From assembly GCF_020404765.1 (NCBI RefSeq), contig NZ_JAIVEM010000188.1:62001-126000 (forward strand): 64,000 bases of DNA, written 5' to 3'. Under the pieces are notes generated by a model. The model did not search any database. It saw only the letters and a program-made list of their open reading frames with translations, and was not told the DNA's origin. The translations under genes and the position numbers were made by a program. Source of the stretch: Paenibacillus sp. BJ-4 (GTDB lineage Bacteria > Bacillota > Bacilli > Paenibacillales > Paenibacillaceae). Below, in pieces: positions 53,866-63,177 of the stretch. Positions within the stretch are counted from its first letter, which is position 1, and each line of letters begins with the position of its first letter.

Positions 53866-54839
53866 GCTATAAAGTCATTTTACAGGACAAATATGATTTA
53901 TCGCCGCTTGTGGAAAATATCAATTTGAGGGACTCGCTGGAGCAAATCGCTTATCAGGGCACAGTTAATCTGGTTGTTACGTCCGATATGCCTGCCATTT
54001 CTCCAGGGATGTCGATCCGGGTTAGCGGAATTCCGTATGGCAAAAAAGACTATGTTCCCTTGTTGTCTCCAGCGGTGATCTGGGAAGTGGAAACCTCCAA
54101 CAACGGTCTCAAGCGTATGACGCTGACGTTATACGACCGTACGGTGTATTTGGACAAATCGGAGGATGAATATTTACTCCCTGCCAAGCAGACGGCTACT
54201 CAGCGTTTTCAGAAATATGCAAGGGATTGGAAGCTGAAAATTGCTTCTTTGCCAGACACGAAAAAGCCACTGGGACGCGCAGTTTACCGGACACAGTCCA
54301 TTTATTCCATGATGCTGGGTGATTTGCGGGAAACGGCTAAGGCGGGGGGCAAGCTATATCATCCACGCATGATCTCTTCCGGCTTGGAGCTGTACGAGCT
54401 GGGAACGAACAAAGATGTGTATGCTCTGGAGAGAGTAACCGATACAACACAATCCCGTACGCTGGAAGGTGCAGCCACTAGAGTAAAGGTGCTGGCTACG
54501 GCAGCCAGTGAAACGGGCAATGAGGTTCCCTCCAAGGTGATGGCGATTCAGGAAAAGGATATTGCCAAATATGGTACTCTTCAGGTGATTGTGCAGGATG
54601 ACGAAGTGAAGTCCGGTGCAGCGGCACGTGAATTGGCCAAAAGCAAGCTGAGAGGCATACAGCAAACGATATCCGTGAATGCGCCGGACATGAACACGAT
54701 TCGAGCAGGAGACGCGGTGCTGATGGGTTCCATGAAGCTGCTGGTGATTTCCGTGAGCAGGGAATTGGGCAATCCCGGCAGCATGTCGCTGGAGCTGGGA
54801 ACGTATGACGATGTAAAAAGGAGGTTTTACCTTGAATAA
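53862..54839 (+). CDS. xkdQ: XkdQ-type tail hub protein
   Basis: A 325-residue protein of the XkdQ family (gp27-like hub). Landmarks: YDLSPLVENINLRDSLEQIA, GMSIRVSGIPYGKKDYVP, TATQRFQKYARDWKLKIASL and PDMNTIRAGDAVLMG. It starts with an ATGA overlap on xkdP. Confidence 0.92.
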   Translation: MSYKVILQDKYDLSPLVENINLRDSLEQIAYQGTVNLVVTSDMPAISPGMSIRVSGIPYGKKDYVPLLSPAVIWEVETSNNGLKRMTLTLYDRTVYLDKSEDEYLLPAKQTATQRFQKYARDWKLKIASLPDTKKPLGRAVYRTQSIYSMMLGDLRETAKAGGKLYHPRMISSGLELYELGTNKDVYALERVTDTTQSRTLEGAATRVKVLATAASETGNEVPSKVMAIQEKDIAKYGTLQVIVQDDEVKSGAAARELAKSKLRGIQQTISVNAPDMNTIRAGDAVLMGSMKLLVISVSRELGNPGSMSLELGTYDDVKRRFYLE

Positions 54840-55239
54840 GGACCCTTATGGGCATTTGGTCACCGCTCTGCAATCCTCATTTCACAAGCATACCAAGCAG
54901 GCGCTGAGCGGAGTAGGCGCGGTACTCGGCACGATTACCTCCACCGGACTTAAGCTGGACGATTTTAAACATGAGCTTCAGGATTATCTGGTCGCTGAGC
55001 TGCCGGGATTGCTGTCTGTGCCCCGTCATATGTATAAAGGGACCTCGACTTCAGTGGAATCAGAGAATTGGGAAGGCAAAGAGCTGAAAACCTCCTTTTA
55101 TATCGGGGAGGACGAGCTGGAGGATGTGAATCTAAGCCTGAACGAAGGACTTAAGCCGGGAGATCGTGTACTTGCGATTCGGGTGAATAGCGGTAACGAT
55201 GTCGTTGTCGTATGCAAGGTGGTGAGTGGACGTGGCTAA
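54832..55239 (+). CDS. xkdR: DUF2577 baseplate protein
   Basis: A 135-residue XkdR-type protein (GVGAVLGTITSTGLKLDDFK, VNLSLNEGLKPGDRVLAIRV). TTG start with AAAAGGAGG upstream, overlapping the end of xkdQ. It probably forms part of the spike/hub assembly. Confidence 0.88.
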   Translation: MNKDPYGHLVTALQSSFHKHTKQALSGVGAVLGTITSTGLKLDDFKHELQDYLVAELPGLLSVPRHMYKGTSTSVESENWEGKELKTSFYIGEDELEDVNLSLNEGLKPGDRVLAIRVNSGNDVVVVCKVVSGRG

Positions 55240-55690
55240 TTTATTTCCCGAAACGGATGATATGATATGGACAGATGTTACGGATCCAGATGTGTTGGAG
55301 GATAATCAGGCTGTATTCGGTCGAAGCTGGCGGTTTGATTTTGAAGCCGGGGAGTTTGTTATGAGCCCTAGCCATAAAATAGTGGCCACAGATGAAAAAG
55401 AAGCCTGGGTGCAATGGTGTGAAAAAGCAATTCGCACCTCTCGCTACCGTCATGTGATCTATTCTCCTGATTATGGCAGTGAGCTGGAGGAGCTGATTGG
55501 CAGCAGCTATGGTCACGGAGTGCAGGAAAGTGAAATTAAACGCATGGTCACGGAAGCGCTGCTGGCAGATGCCCGCACGGCTAGTGTGGATCAGTTCACA
55601 TTTCGCTGGGAAGGTGAGGCATGCCATTTTAGCTGCCAGATTACGAACGTGCGGGATGAAACGGAAATTGTGGAAAGTATGGTGATCTAA
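55226..55690 (+). CDS. xkdS: DUF2634 baseplate wedge protein
   Basis: A 154-residue XkdS-type (gp25-like) protein, with EWxRWCEKAI-type segment AWVQWCEKAIRTSRYRHVIY and YGSELEELIGSSYGHG. GTG 55226 lies in the end of xkdR with AAGG upstream; GTG 55232 is an alternative. The stop overlaps the next start (TAATG). Confidence 0.9.
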   Translation: MDVANLFPETDDMIWTDVTDPDVLEDNQAVFGRSWRFDFEAGEFVMSPSHKIVATDEKEAWVQWCEKAIRTSRYRHVIYSPDYGSELEELIGSSYGHGVQESEIKRMVTEALLADARTASVDQFTFRWEGEACHFSCQITNVRDETEIVESMVI

Positions 55691-56841
55691 TGGCAGACTT
55701 GCCGGAATATTTGGTAGACCAGACGGAAGAGGAAATTTTAAATCGAATGCTGGAAAAAGTGCCTTCGGACATTGATAAGTCCGAGGGCTCTTTTATTTGG
55801 GATGCGCAGGCTCCGGTAGCATTTATGCTATCCGAAGCTGCGATCTGGGCGCAGGAGCTGCTGCGACGTGGCTTTGCCAGCACGGCAGCCAGCGACAACC
55901 CGGATTTTCGCTCGCCGGAGCTGGATTTGCGAACAGCAGAGCATGGGGTGACACGGCGAGCAGCGGTTGCCGCCTCAGGTATAGTCACGTTTACAGGCAC
56001 AGCGGGAACGACCGTCCCGGCCGGAACGCTGGTAGCGACTCCGGCAGATGATGTATCCGGGGAAGCCTCCATTGAGTATGCGACCACGGCATCGGTTACG
56101 CTGGATGAACAGGGTACAGGAACTGCGGCGATTCGAGCCATCAATCCCGGACGTAGCGGCAACGTGCCTGCGGGTGTCATCCAAGTGATGGCGACCCCGA
56201 TCAGCGGGATTTCCTCCGTGATCAATACAGAGGAGACGAAAAGCGGCACAGACATTGAGAGCGACCAGCTGTTGCTGGAACGTTTTTATGCCAAGGTGCG
56301 AAACCAGGGCACAAGCGGTAACAAAGCACAGTATACCCAGTGGGCGAATGAGATTGCCGGAGTCGGCGGTGTAGAGGTTGTTCCACTGTGGAAAGGGCCA
56401 GGAACGGTGGGTATATATGTGCTGGACACCGACAAACGGGCTGCCAGTCCGGATATCGTGGCTGCGGTGCAGAAGTATATTGATCCGACTCAGGATGGAC
56501 AAGGCGAAGGGCTGGCACCAGCTGGCCCTGTGGTGACGATCATGCCAGCAGCAGAGGTGGAAATTAATATCTCGGTCAAGGTACAGCGTACCAAGGAGAA
56601 GCCATCCACACTGGATGAAATCAAAAAGTTGATCGAAAGCGGTGTGCGGGCTTATTTGAGGCAGCTTGCTTTTTACAAGGAAGACCCGTTGGTTCGGTAT
56701 ACCCGAATTTCCGCTGTTTTGCTGGACATTCCGATCATTATTGATTTCTCTGAGCTCAAAATCAATGGACAGAGCAATCAGAATATTGAGATTGGATCAG
56801 GTCAGGTGGCGGTGCTGGGGACGGTGAGTGTCAGTGAGTAA
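55690..56841 (+). CDS. xkdT: baseplate J-like protein
   Basis: A 383-residue gpJ/gp6-like wedge protein (EILNRMLEKVPSDIDKSEGS, ELDLRTAEHGVTRRAAVAAS, GTAGTTVPAGTLVATPADD, NEIAGVGGVEVVPLWKGPGT). It links the central hub to the fibres. Coupled to xkdS by one base overlap. Confidence 0.95.
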   Translation: MADLPEYLVDQTEEEILNRMLEKVPSDIDKSEGSFIWDAQAPVAFMLSEAAIWAQELLRRGFASTAASDNPDFRSPELDLRTAEHGVTRRAAVAASGIVTFTGTAGTTVPAGTLVATPADDVSGEASIEYATTASVTLDEQGTGTAAIRAINPGRSGNVPAGVIQVMATPISGISSVINTEETKSGTDIESDQLLLERFYAKVRNQGTSGNKAQYTQWANEIAGVGGVEVVPLWKGPGTVGIYVLDTDKRAASPDIVAAVQKYIDPTQDGQGEGLAPAGPVVTIMPAAEVEINISVKVQRTKEKPSTLDEIKKLIESGVRAYLRQLAFYKEDPLVRYTRISAVLLDIPIIIDFSELKINGQSNQNIEIGSGQVAVLGTVSVSE

Positions 56842-57457
56842 TGATGAAATGAACCGTAGCGCCAGCGTGTCCTTTTCTGGTCGAGCTATGGGAGAGGATA
56901 TCCAAATCAACAGCTTGCGGGGACGCGAGCTGTTTTCTTTTTTACCGTCTTATTATGAAACCTCACGAGTGATGCGTTCAGATATGGATGCGAAGGGTAG
57001 CGAATTGGACGCTTTGTATCTCGCAATGGACGCAACGGTAGGACAGTTTTTCGTGCGTACTGCTACTTGGGGATTGGAACGCTGGGAAATGGAGCTGGGT
57101 ATCGAAACCGACCTTGCGAAGCCATTGGACCAACGGCGTGCGGTGGTGGAATCGAAGCTGCGAGGAGCAGGTACTTTTTCTGGACGGCTTGTCAAAAATG
57201 TAGCCGAGGCGTATGACGGGGGTACGGTAGATGTTACTTTTCACCCCGCCGAATGGGGATTCACGGTCAAATTTATAGATACCATTGGGATTCCACCCAA
57301 CGTGGAGGATCTAAAGGCAGCCATTGAGGAGATCAAGCCCGCTCACATGGCGGTTGAGTACAAATTACGTTACCTGACCATTGCCGAAGTCGAGTCAATG
57401 ACCCTCTATGAAAATGAACATACAACACAGGATAGATACCTAGGAGGTGGCGCATAA
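56828..57457 (+). CDS. DUF2313 (YmfQ) tail protein
   Basis: A 209-residue YmfQ/XkdU-type protein (SFLPSYYETSRVMRSDMDAK, GLERWEMELGIETD, HMAVEYKLRYLTIAEVE) which caps the baseplate wedge and connects to the fibre in related tails. GTG start inside xkdT. Confidence 0.9.
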   Translation: MSVSNDEMNRSASVSFSGRAMGEDIQINSLRGRELFSFLPSYYETSRVMRSDMDAKGSELDALYLAMDATVGQFFVRTATWGLERWEMELGIETDLAKPLDQRRAVVESKLRGAGTFSGRLVKNVAEAYDGGTVDVTFHPAEWGFTVKFIDTIGIPPNVEDLKAAIEEIKPAHMAVEYKLRYLTIAEVESMTLYENEHTTQDRYLGGGA

Positions 57458-57458
57458 C

Positions 57459-60062
57459 ATGGCAAGTGAGAAAACACCAAATCTTGGCTTAAATCAAATT
57501 GACCGCACGTCGCCCAAAACAACGTATTTTGATCTGGATAAATATTTGGATCAAAACTGGCGCTCTGTAGATGATTTTGCAGGTGATGTGAATGATGGTG
57601 TGAATGAGATCAAGAAGCGTCTGGATACGACGGAGCGTAAGACGGTAACTCTGGAACCCGGGGTGCAGATTGTTCATGCGGAAAAGGCTGCGCCATTTTC
57701 GCTCACGGGGCTGAGCGGGCGTACGTTGGTGAATTTGCTTGGGCGTGCAGGCTCTTGCGACCAAATCAGCAGCCTTTTAGGTTGGGAAGCTGATCTTGCA
57801 GTTGATACATCTAATAAGGCGCAGGGGGCGGGGTCTGTCAAGGTCACTGCAAAGAATGCTTCCGGCGTGTATAACGTGTACAGCACCGGATTAAAGCTTA
57901 CTGGCGGGGGGTACTATATCGCCCTAGCTGATGTTAAAAACATCAATGCTTCAAACAATATCTATGTTAATTTTTCGGCAGGCGGTAATAAGGCACTCAA
58001 GCAGTCCGTGGATCAGAGTCAATTTGTAACGATTTATACAAAATATGCACCAGCAAACGATACAGCGACAAACCTGGAAGTTTCATCGATTTCAACAGCA
58101 ACCGGTCAAGCTTTTTATGCAGATGCTATTCGTCTCTATGAGGTTAGTGCTTCAGAATATGCTGCGCTGGATAGCATGACTGCTGAACAGGTAGCTGTCA
58201 AATATCCATATGTGGACAGCGTAATGCCTGTGCGTAATCCTTATGCGATTCGGTACGGGGAGAATTTACTCCCACCGTTTTATGAGTGGCAAACAACAGG
58301 TCATAAGATATCTATTAATTCGCCGTATTCTATTGAGGGAGAGCTTTTGAGCGGAGCAATAGGGACTGATGCATATGCAGTTATTTATCTTGATGTAATT
58401 CCGAACAAAGAGTACTCGATTACTAATCCGGCTGAAAGCACAGGTAAAGTACGGATATCCGCGTTTAACAACGCAGGAACACGTATTCAAGGCATATTTA
58501 TTAATCCTGGTGAATCACGGGTTATAAAGGTGGATGCATCTGCTGTTCGAATTGGTGTGAATGTTAGTGGTGTTACACAATACACGAATGAATTTGAAGT
58601 TAATGCCTGGAGTTGGCCTGTAGGTACGAAACGTAAATTTTACAATCCAATTCTCAACGTTGGCAGCACAGCTAAGCCATTCAAGCCACGTGAGGATTCT
58701 ATGCTGGCGTTGCAAACAGACCTGTACGCCGATCCAGTTACAGGCGCAAATGCAGATACAGTATTCGAGCGTGACGGGCAATACTTCAAGGCCAAGAAGT
58801 GGCAAGGGCTGACGCTTGATGGTTCAATGCCCTGGACGCTGAATACTATTGTATCAGGTACAGGATTTAAGGCTGTGCAGCTATTCCAGTACGTAGGAGT
58901 TGCTGGGGCTTCTGCGGCACGTAATGCCTTAGTATCAAAATATGACGGACGGATACTGGACAATAAGGGGAGTTCCGTAGGTGGGGCGGCAGACCAGCAT
59001 AACGGTATCTATCCTACCGATAACGCGATAGTAATCACCGTTGGTGTTGCAGATAGTGGATGGGGAGATAGCTACAACCCAAGTGTGGACGAGATTAAAG
59101 CGTATTTTATGGGATGGAGGATGCGCGACCAAGTAACAACAGCCCCGTATACAAGTGGAGTAAAAGCATGGGGCAGTTTAAAATCTGGCGGTACAGATTA
59201 CTATACCAACACCTTGCCGACAACAAAAGCTGCTGATTTTAGTACACCGTACCAGCTTGTATACCAACTCGCAACACCTACAGTAGAGCCTATTGTTAGC
59301 GAAGGGCAGCTAACGCTTACTGATGGAGACAATCAGGTAGAAGTCAGTTCGGGGATTGTGCTGCGGGAACGAGCGTCAGTCTTTGAATATAATAATACGG
59401 CCTTTATTGGGGCTAAAGCACATGTTACCAGCTATTTGAGTACCCCATCAAGAAAAATTCTAGGCGTCTATACAAATGGTCGGAAAGATTCGAAATGGAG
59501 GCTTACTACTGCATATGATTGGGCTTACGCTGAGACTCCATCCACCAATTACGATAAAATGATAACCTACACGATTTCATTTTTAACTCTAGCTCAGTCA
59601 CCTGTAGTTCCAATCATAGGCTCATATGCAATTAACGAAAAAACGCTGCTGCTTGACTTGGTAGATAGAGTGCAACAAGCAACATCGCGAGTGTCAGTGC
59701 TGGAAAACAAGAAGGCCGAAAAGGATAATCAGTCGTGGATTACACCAACATTGCTTAATGGAGTTACAGCAGAAACATCGTCAGTGGACATGCAGCCTCA
59801 GTACATTAAAATGTCAGATAATCTAATTAAGATGCACGGGTCAATAAAGGTACCGACTTCTAATGCAACTGTCACATTCTTTAAATTGCCAGAAGGGTAC
59901 CGACCTAAAATACTAACGGTATTAAACTGTCCTGCATCCGATGCGGTGTCTTCCGACAAAATAGCCGTAATTGCTATATCCCCTGACGGACGTGTGGAGG
60001 TAGTAGGAAGAGGGGGTTACGGCTGGGTACGTTTAGATGCCGTTCAATTTATAGCTGAATAA
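57459..60062 (+). CDS. tail fibre / receptor-binding protein
   Basis: An 867-residue fibre. The N-terminal ~75 residues (KTPNLGLNQIDRTSPKTTYF, DLDKYLDQNWRSVDDFAGDV) form the conserved attachment part followed by a short coiled segment. The long middle (about 57900-59700) is AT-richer with repeated carbohydrate-binding-like beta modules, and a coiled coil (LLDLVDRVQQATSRVSVLEN) precedes a C-terminal head of ~110 residues. Host range of the particle should be set here. AGGAGG precedes ATG 57459; GTG 57447 is too close to it. Confidence 0.88.
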   Translation: MASEKTPNLGLNQIDRTSPKTTYFDLDKYLDQNWRSVDDFAGDVNDGVNEIKKRLDTTERKTVTLEPGVQIVHAEKAAPFSLTGLSGRTLVNLLGRAGSCDQISSLLGWEADLAVDTSNKAQGAGSVKVTAKNASGVYNVYSTGLKLTGGGYYIALADVKNINASNNIYVNFSAGGNKALKQSVDQSQFVTIYTKYAPANDTATNLEVSSISTATGQAFYADAIRLYEVSASEYAALDSMTAEQVAVKYPYVDSVMPVRNPYAIRYGENLLPPFYEWQTTGHKISINSPYSIEGELLSGAIGTDAYAVIYLDVIPNKEYSITNPAESTGKVRISAFNNAGTRIQGIFINPGESRVIKVDASAVRIGVNVSGVTQYTNEFEVNAWSWPVGTKRKFYNPILNVGSTAKPFKPREDSMLALQTDLYADPVTGANADTVFERDGQYFKAKKWQGLTLDGSMPWTLNTIVSGTGFKAVQLFQYVGVAGASAARNALVSKYDGRILDNKGSSVGGAADQHNGIYPTDNAIVITVGVADSGWGDSYNPSVDEIKAYFMGWRMRDQVTTAPYTSGVKAWGSLKSGGTDYYTNTLPTTKAADFSTPYQLVYQLATPTVEPIVSEGQLTLTDGDNQVEVSSGIVLRERASVFEYNNTAFIGAKAHVTSYLSTPSRKILGVYTNGRKDSKWRLTTAYDWAYAETPSTNYDKMITYTISFLTLAQSPVVPIIGSYAINEKTLLLDLVDRVQQATSRVSVLENKKAEKDNQSWITPTLLNGVTAETSSVDMQPQYIKMSDNLIKMHGSIKVPTSNATVTFFKLPEGYRPKILTVLNCPASDAVSSDKIAVIAISPDGRVEVVGRGGYGWVRLDAVQFIAE

Positions 60063-60078
60063 TAAAGGGGGATAACAC

Positions 60079-60690
60079 ATGAAAGCAGTACCTAAAGTAA
60101 ATACAGACGGCCTCTATCTGGAGGACGAGTTGGTGGACGATGCCTTTTCAGGCGTCGCCCCTTTTTATACTCCATCTTCGCTCACGCTCTCTGATACAGA
60201 ACAGCAGCTAGACACCAATGAGCTTACTACCGATAGCTCAAGTGCCATGGGTGAAGCGAATTTGGGAACCATCCCTGCTGGCTATACCGTGGGTATTCCA
60301 GTGCCACAGGGCTTCTATCATCCTCGTTTTGACATTCAAGGCTGGCTGACCTATGAAACGGAATATGACGAAAAGCTGATAGAGGCCCAGAAGACGTATG
60401 AGCAGCTCAGCAAGGAATCTCAAGCTTCATTTCAGAAGCTGCATGATGAATGGCGAAGCAAGCTGGAAAACGAACGTGGGGAAGAACCCGTTTATTTTGC
60501 TCAGACGTTTACGGCTCCAAAACGAAGAGATCCGACAACATTTTGGGGTGAAGGATTAAGTGACGAAGCGATCAAGGAACTGACACGAAAAGCGGAGCAA
60601 CAGCCAAGTGGGGAAGATCAATTGAAGCAGCGTATAGCCGATCTCGAAGTGACACTAACTCAGCTCATGCTCGGTAGTACAGGAAAATGA
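60079..60690 (+). CDS. tail-locus protein downstream of the fibre
   Basis: A 203-residue protein. It starts VPKVNTDGLYLEDELVDDAF, has a central FYHPRFDIQGWLTYETEYDE segment and a coiled-coil C-terminus (LKQRIADLEVTLTQLMLGS). Its place after the fibre suggests a fibre chaperone or accessory (XkdW-like). Ribosome binding site AAGGGGG. Confidence 0.75.
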   Translation: MKAVPKVNTDGLYLEDELVDDAFSGVAPFYTPSSLTLSDTEQQLDTNELTTDSSSAMGEANLGTIPAGYTVGIPVPQGFYHPRFDIQGWLTYETEYDEKLIEAQKTYEQLSKESQASFQKLHDEWRSKLENERGEEPVYFAQTFTAPKRRDPTTFWGEGLSDEAIKELTRKAEQQPSGEDQLKQRIADLEVTLTQLMLGSTGK

Positions 60691-60747
60691 CGTGTATTGA
60701 CTGCTATATAAATAGCAAGAAATTATAAAAGAGGTGAAGTGATAACT

Positions 60748-61014
60748 ATGTCAGCTCTAACAGAGGCTCAGTTGCGCATTTGTTCTCAAGCTTGTATTAC
60801 CCGCTATGATCGGGGAGAGGGGGATTTAACAACTATCCTTGGAAGTTACATTTTAGATGAAGAACAGCGTGAACAAGTGATGAAAGTTATTTTGTCCAAT
60901 CGTTCTGATCTGGTACCGGGTAACGAAAATGATTCGTCATATGCCGATCTTATGAATACACAGGCAGAAACGGTTAAATGGTATAACTCCATTTTCCGTA
61001 AGAAAACAATATAA
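60748..61014 (+). CDS. small hypothetical tail-locus protein
   Basis: An 88-residue soluble protein (SALTEAQLRICSQACITRYD, TTILGSYILDEEQREQVMKV). GAGGTG lies upstream; GTG 60739 is a less likely start. No domain recognised. It is the last gene before a terminator. Confidence 0.6.
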   Translation: MSALTEAQLRICSQACITRYDRGEGDLTTILGSYILDEEQREQVMKVILSNRSDLVPGNENDSSYADLMNTQAETVKWYNSIFRKKTI

Positions 61015-61084
61015 AAACAAAAAACAAAATAATAAATTTCTTAGGAAATTAGAGCAATTAGCACACATTAAGTGTAAACACAGA

Positions 61085-61121
61085 TAAAAAACACGCCCAA
61101 GACGGAGCGTGTTTTTTTTGT
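61085..61121 (+). terminator. terminator between structural and lysis genes
   Basis: AAAACACGC pairs with GCGTGTTTT around CCAAGACGGA, followed by TTTT. Confidence 0.88.
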
Positions 61122-61179
61122 GCCCTTGGACAACCCAAGGGCATTCACTTTACACCTTGGTTCAAAAGGGGGAACAAAT

Positions 61180-61626
61180 ATGCATGAAAAAATCGATCAG
61201 ATTTGGCTGGGGTTTTCCACGGGGACCCTGATCGGTTATTTTTTCGGAGGGTGGACGACGATGCTGACGTTGTTGTTATGGATGGTCATTATCGACTTTT
61301 TCACCGGCTGGGCTGCGGCCTGGATTAACGGAGAACTGAAAAGCCGAGACGGCTATTATGGTATTTTTCGCAAGGTTACGGTTTTTTTGATGATTACGGT
61401 GGCTCATCTGATCGACGGTATTCTGGGGGATGCACATTATTTCCGGGATGCCGTCGTTTTCTTTTATTTGGCGAACGAGCTGCTGTCCATTATTGAAAAT
61501 GTGGGCAGAATGGGGGTGCCGATGCCAGATATTTTACGTAATGCGGTAGCCATTTTTGAATCCAAGTCGAGTGTGGAAAAGAAAAATCCAACAGACCCTT
61601 CCGACAAAGGGAATAAAGCATCATAA
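61180..61626 (+). CDS. phage holin
   Basis: A 148-residue membrane protein of the phage_holin_4 (toxin secretion/lysis) family: two to three hydrophobic helices (GTLIGYFFGGWTTMLTLLLW, FLMITVAHLIDGIL), the family segment INGELKSRDGYYGIFRKV and a charged tail. It would release the lysin. ATG 61180 has AGGGGG at seven bases; the longer frame to 61120 is rejected. Confidence 0.92.
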   Translation: MHEKIDQIWLGFSTGTLIGYFFGGWTTMLTLLLWMVIIDFFTGWAAAWINGELKSRDGYYGIFRKVTVFLMITVAHLIDGILGDAHYFRDAVVFFYLANELLSIIENVGRMGVPMPDILRNAVAIFESKSSVEKKNPTDPSDKGNKAS

Positions 61627-61788
61627 AGTGTCGCCAGTAACCAGTCAAGAGGTCAGTTATGAGGCCTTTTTTTGTCTGATTTTCGGCGCAAAGCTGGAAA
61701 AGCCCGGACCATTTCAATAGTCCAAGCATATGGATAACAAAGACATAGATGGGACACAAGATCATGATAGATAAGGAGGGAGCGCCTT

Positions 61789-62754
61789 ATGCAAAACCGC
61801 AGCCCTAACGCTGCCGAAGGCATTGACGTGTCCCGTTACCAGGGAACGATTGATTGGAAACGTGTACGTGCTGATGGCAAATCGTTTGCCTTTATTAAAG
61901 CGAGTCAAGGACAGCGCTACGTCGATCCGACATTTGTCACGAATACAAAAGGGGCGAGAGCAGCCGGGATTCTGCTGGGAGCTTACCATTTTGTTGATGC
62001 GACCAGTGTAAACGCAGCACAAGCGGAAGCAAGGCATTTCGCTGAGGTGCTGGATCAGGTGGGTGGCGCACAAGCACTGGACTTTCCAGCGGTGATGGAT
62101 TATGAAAACAATCCGGGCGGGCTTAGCTCAGCGGCGATTCATGAGGTTGCGCTGACATTTTTAACGGAGTTTGAACGGGCAAGTGGCCGCAAGCCGATGG
62201 TATATACCGGCAATGCCTTTGCTGCCCATTTCAAAGTTCCGTTGGGTAGCTATAAGCTATGGATCGCCAGGTATAGCACGCGGGTGCCCAGTGATACCAC
62301 GGCGTGGAAGCGCTGGGATTTCTGGCAATACAGCGATAGTGGACGGGTTGACGGGATTGAAGGACCTGTTGACCTGAATGTATACGCCGGAACAGAGGCC
62401 GAGCTACGTCAGGCATTTGCAGGAGAAGAGGAGGATGAGCCGATGACAGCAGAGGAAAAAGCGGCATTTCAGGCCTTGCAACAGCAGGTCGCAGCGCTTG
62501 AAAATAGCAAAGATGTACTCAAACAGACATTAAATGAACAGAGTGCATATATTAAAAAGGTAGATCAGCGAGTAGCTGAACTGGAGGCCCGTCAGGCTAT
62601 GCCTGTACCGACTTGGGCGAAGGAAGCAATGGCTGCCGCTATGGCCTTGAATCCAGCAAGCCCGATTGTGGATGCGAAGCTGCCAAGCAGCTACGATTTT
62701 TATCGTTTACTTGTAGTGCTGAACCGTCTGGGTGTATTCAAAACAACAAAATAA
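61789..62754 (+). CDS. GH25 lysozyme endolysin
   Basis: A 321-residue muramidase. GH25 domain ~1-205: EGIDVSRYQGTIDWKRVRAD, FIKASQGQRYVDPTF, GAYHFVD, and the catalytic Asp/Glu in FPAVMDYENN. A coiled coil follows (~225-285, FQALQQQVAALENSKDVLKQ) and a short C-terminal helical module (YDFYRLLVVLNRLGVFKTT). No signal peptide, consistent with holin-dependent release. TAAGGAGG precedes the ATG. Confidence 0.94.
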   Translation: MQNRSPNAAEGIDVSRYQGTIDWKRVRADGKSFAFIKASQGQRYVDPTFVTNTKGARAAGILLGAYHFVDATSVNAAQAEARHFAEVLDQVGGAQALDFPAVMDYENNPGGLSSAAIHEVALTFLTEFERASGRKPMVYTGNAFAAHFKVPLGSYKLWIARYSTRVPSDTTAWKRWDFWQYSDSGRVDGIEGPVDLNVYAGTEAELRQAFAGEEEDEPMTAEEKAAFQALQQQVAALENSKDVLKQTLNEQSAYIKKVDQRVAELEARQAMPVPTWAKEAMAAAMALNPASPIVDAKLPSSYDFYRLLVVLNRLGVFKTTK

Positions 62755-62827
62755 TGTTTTGATAAACCCATATTCAGACAACCTCATTTTCTATTGAGCC
62801 AAGCCATGACGCCTAAAATATAAATAG

Positions 62828-62854
62828 ACAGGCGGTTCAAGGCGACCGCCTGCC
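62828..62854 (+). terminator. hairpin after the lysin gene
   Basis: CAGGCGGT and ACCGCCTG pair around TCAAGGCG; the T-tail is poor (CCCTTATT). Confidence 0.6.
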
Positions 62855-62920
62855 CTTATTGTAAAGAGGTATTCTTCCTGGCCTCTATATAGCTGAACCC
62901 AAAAAAGGTTATGGGTTAAA

Positions 62921-63130
62921 ATGCAGCATGTTTACCAGCCAGATCAAGCGGTGAGAGCCCCTGTATGTTTGTTTATTTCAGAACATACCTGGAAATTGGG
63001 ATCTAAAGGATGGGACTTATATTGTAAGGGAGACATGTTCACCCATAAAGTGCCTGGCGATCATTTCTCCATCGTCACAGGGGCTCAAGCTGCGGCTGTT
63101 GGTTCAGTGCTGGACACATTTTTAAAATAA
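62921..63130 (+). pseudogene. remnant of a thioesterase domain (NRPS/PKS type)
   Basis: A frame of 69 codons. Its second half (WDLYCKGDMFTHKVPGDHFS, IVTGAQAAAVGSVLDTFLK) matches the end of an NRPS-type thioesterase, including the catalytic-His segment GDHFS. The nucleophile Ser and Asp regions are missing, so it is a 3' fragment. No ribosome binding site is evident and no NRPS gene is nearby. Confidence 0.65.
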
Positions 63131-63132
63131 AG

Positions 63133-63177
63133 TCATGCTCCTGCTTGGATTGAGAAAATCACAGGCAGGAGCATTTG
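63133..63177 (+). terminator. intrinsic terminator
   Basis: ATGCTCCTGC pairs with GCAGGAGCAT around a 20-base loop, followed by TTGTTT. It follows the thioesterase remnant. Confidence 0.75.
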
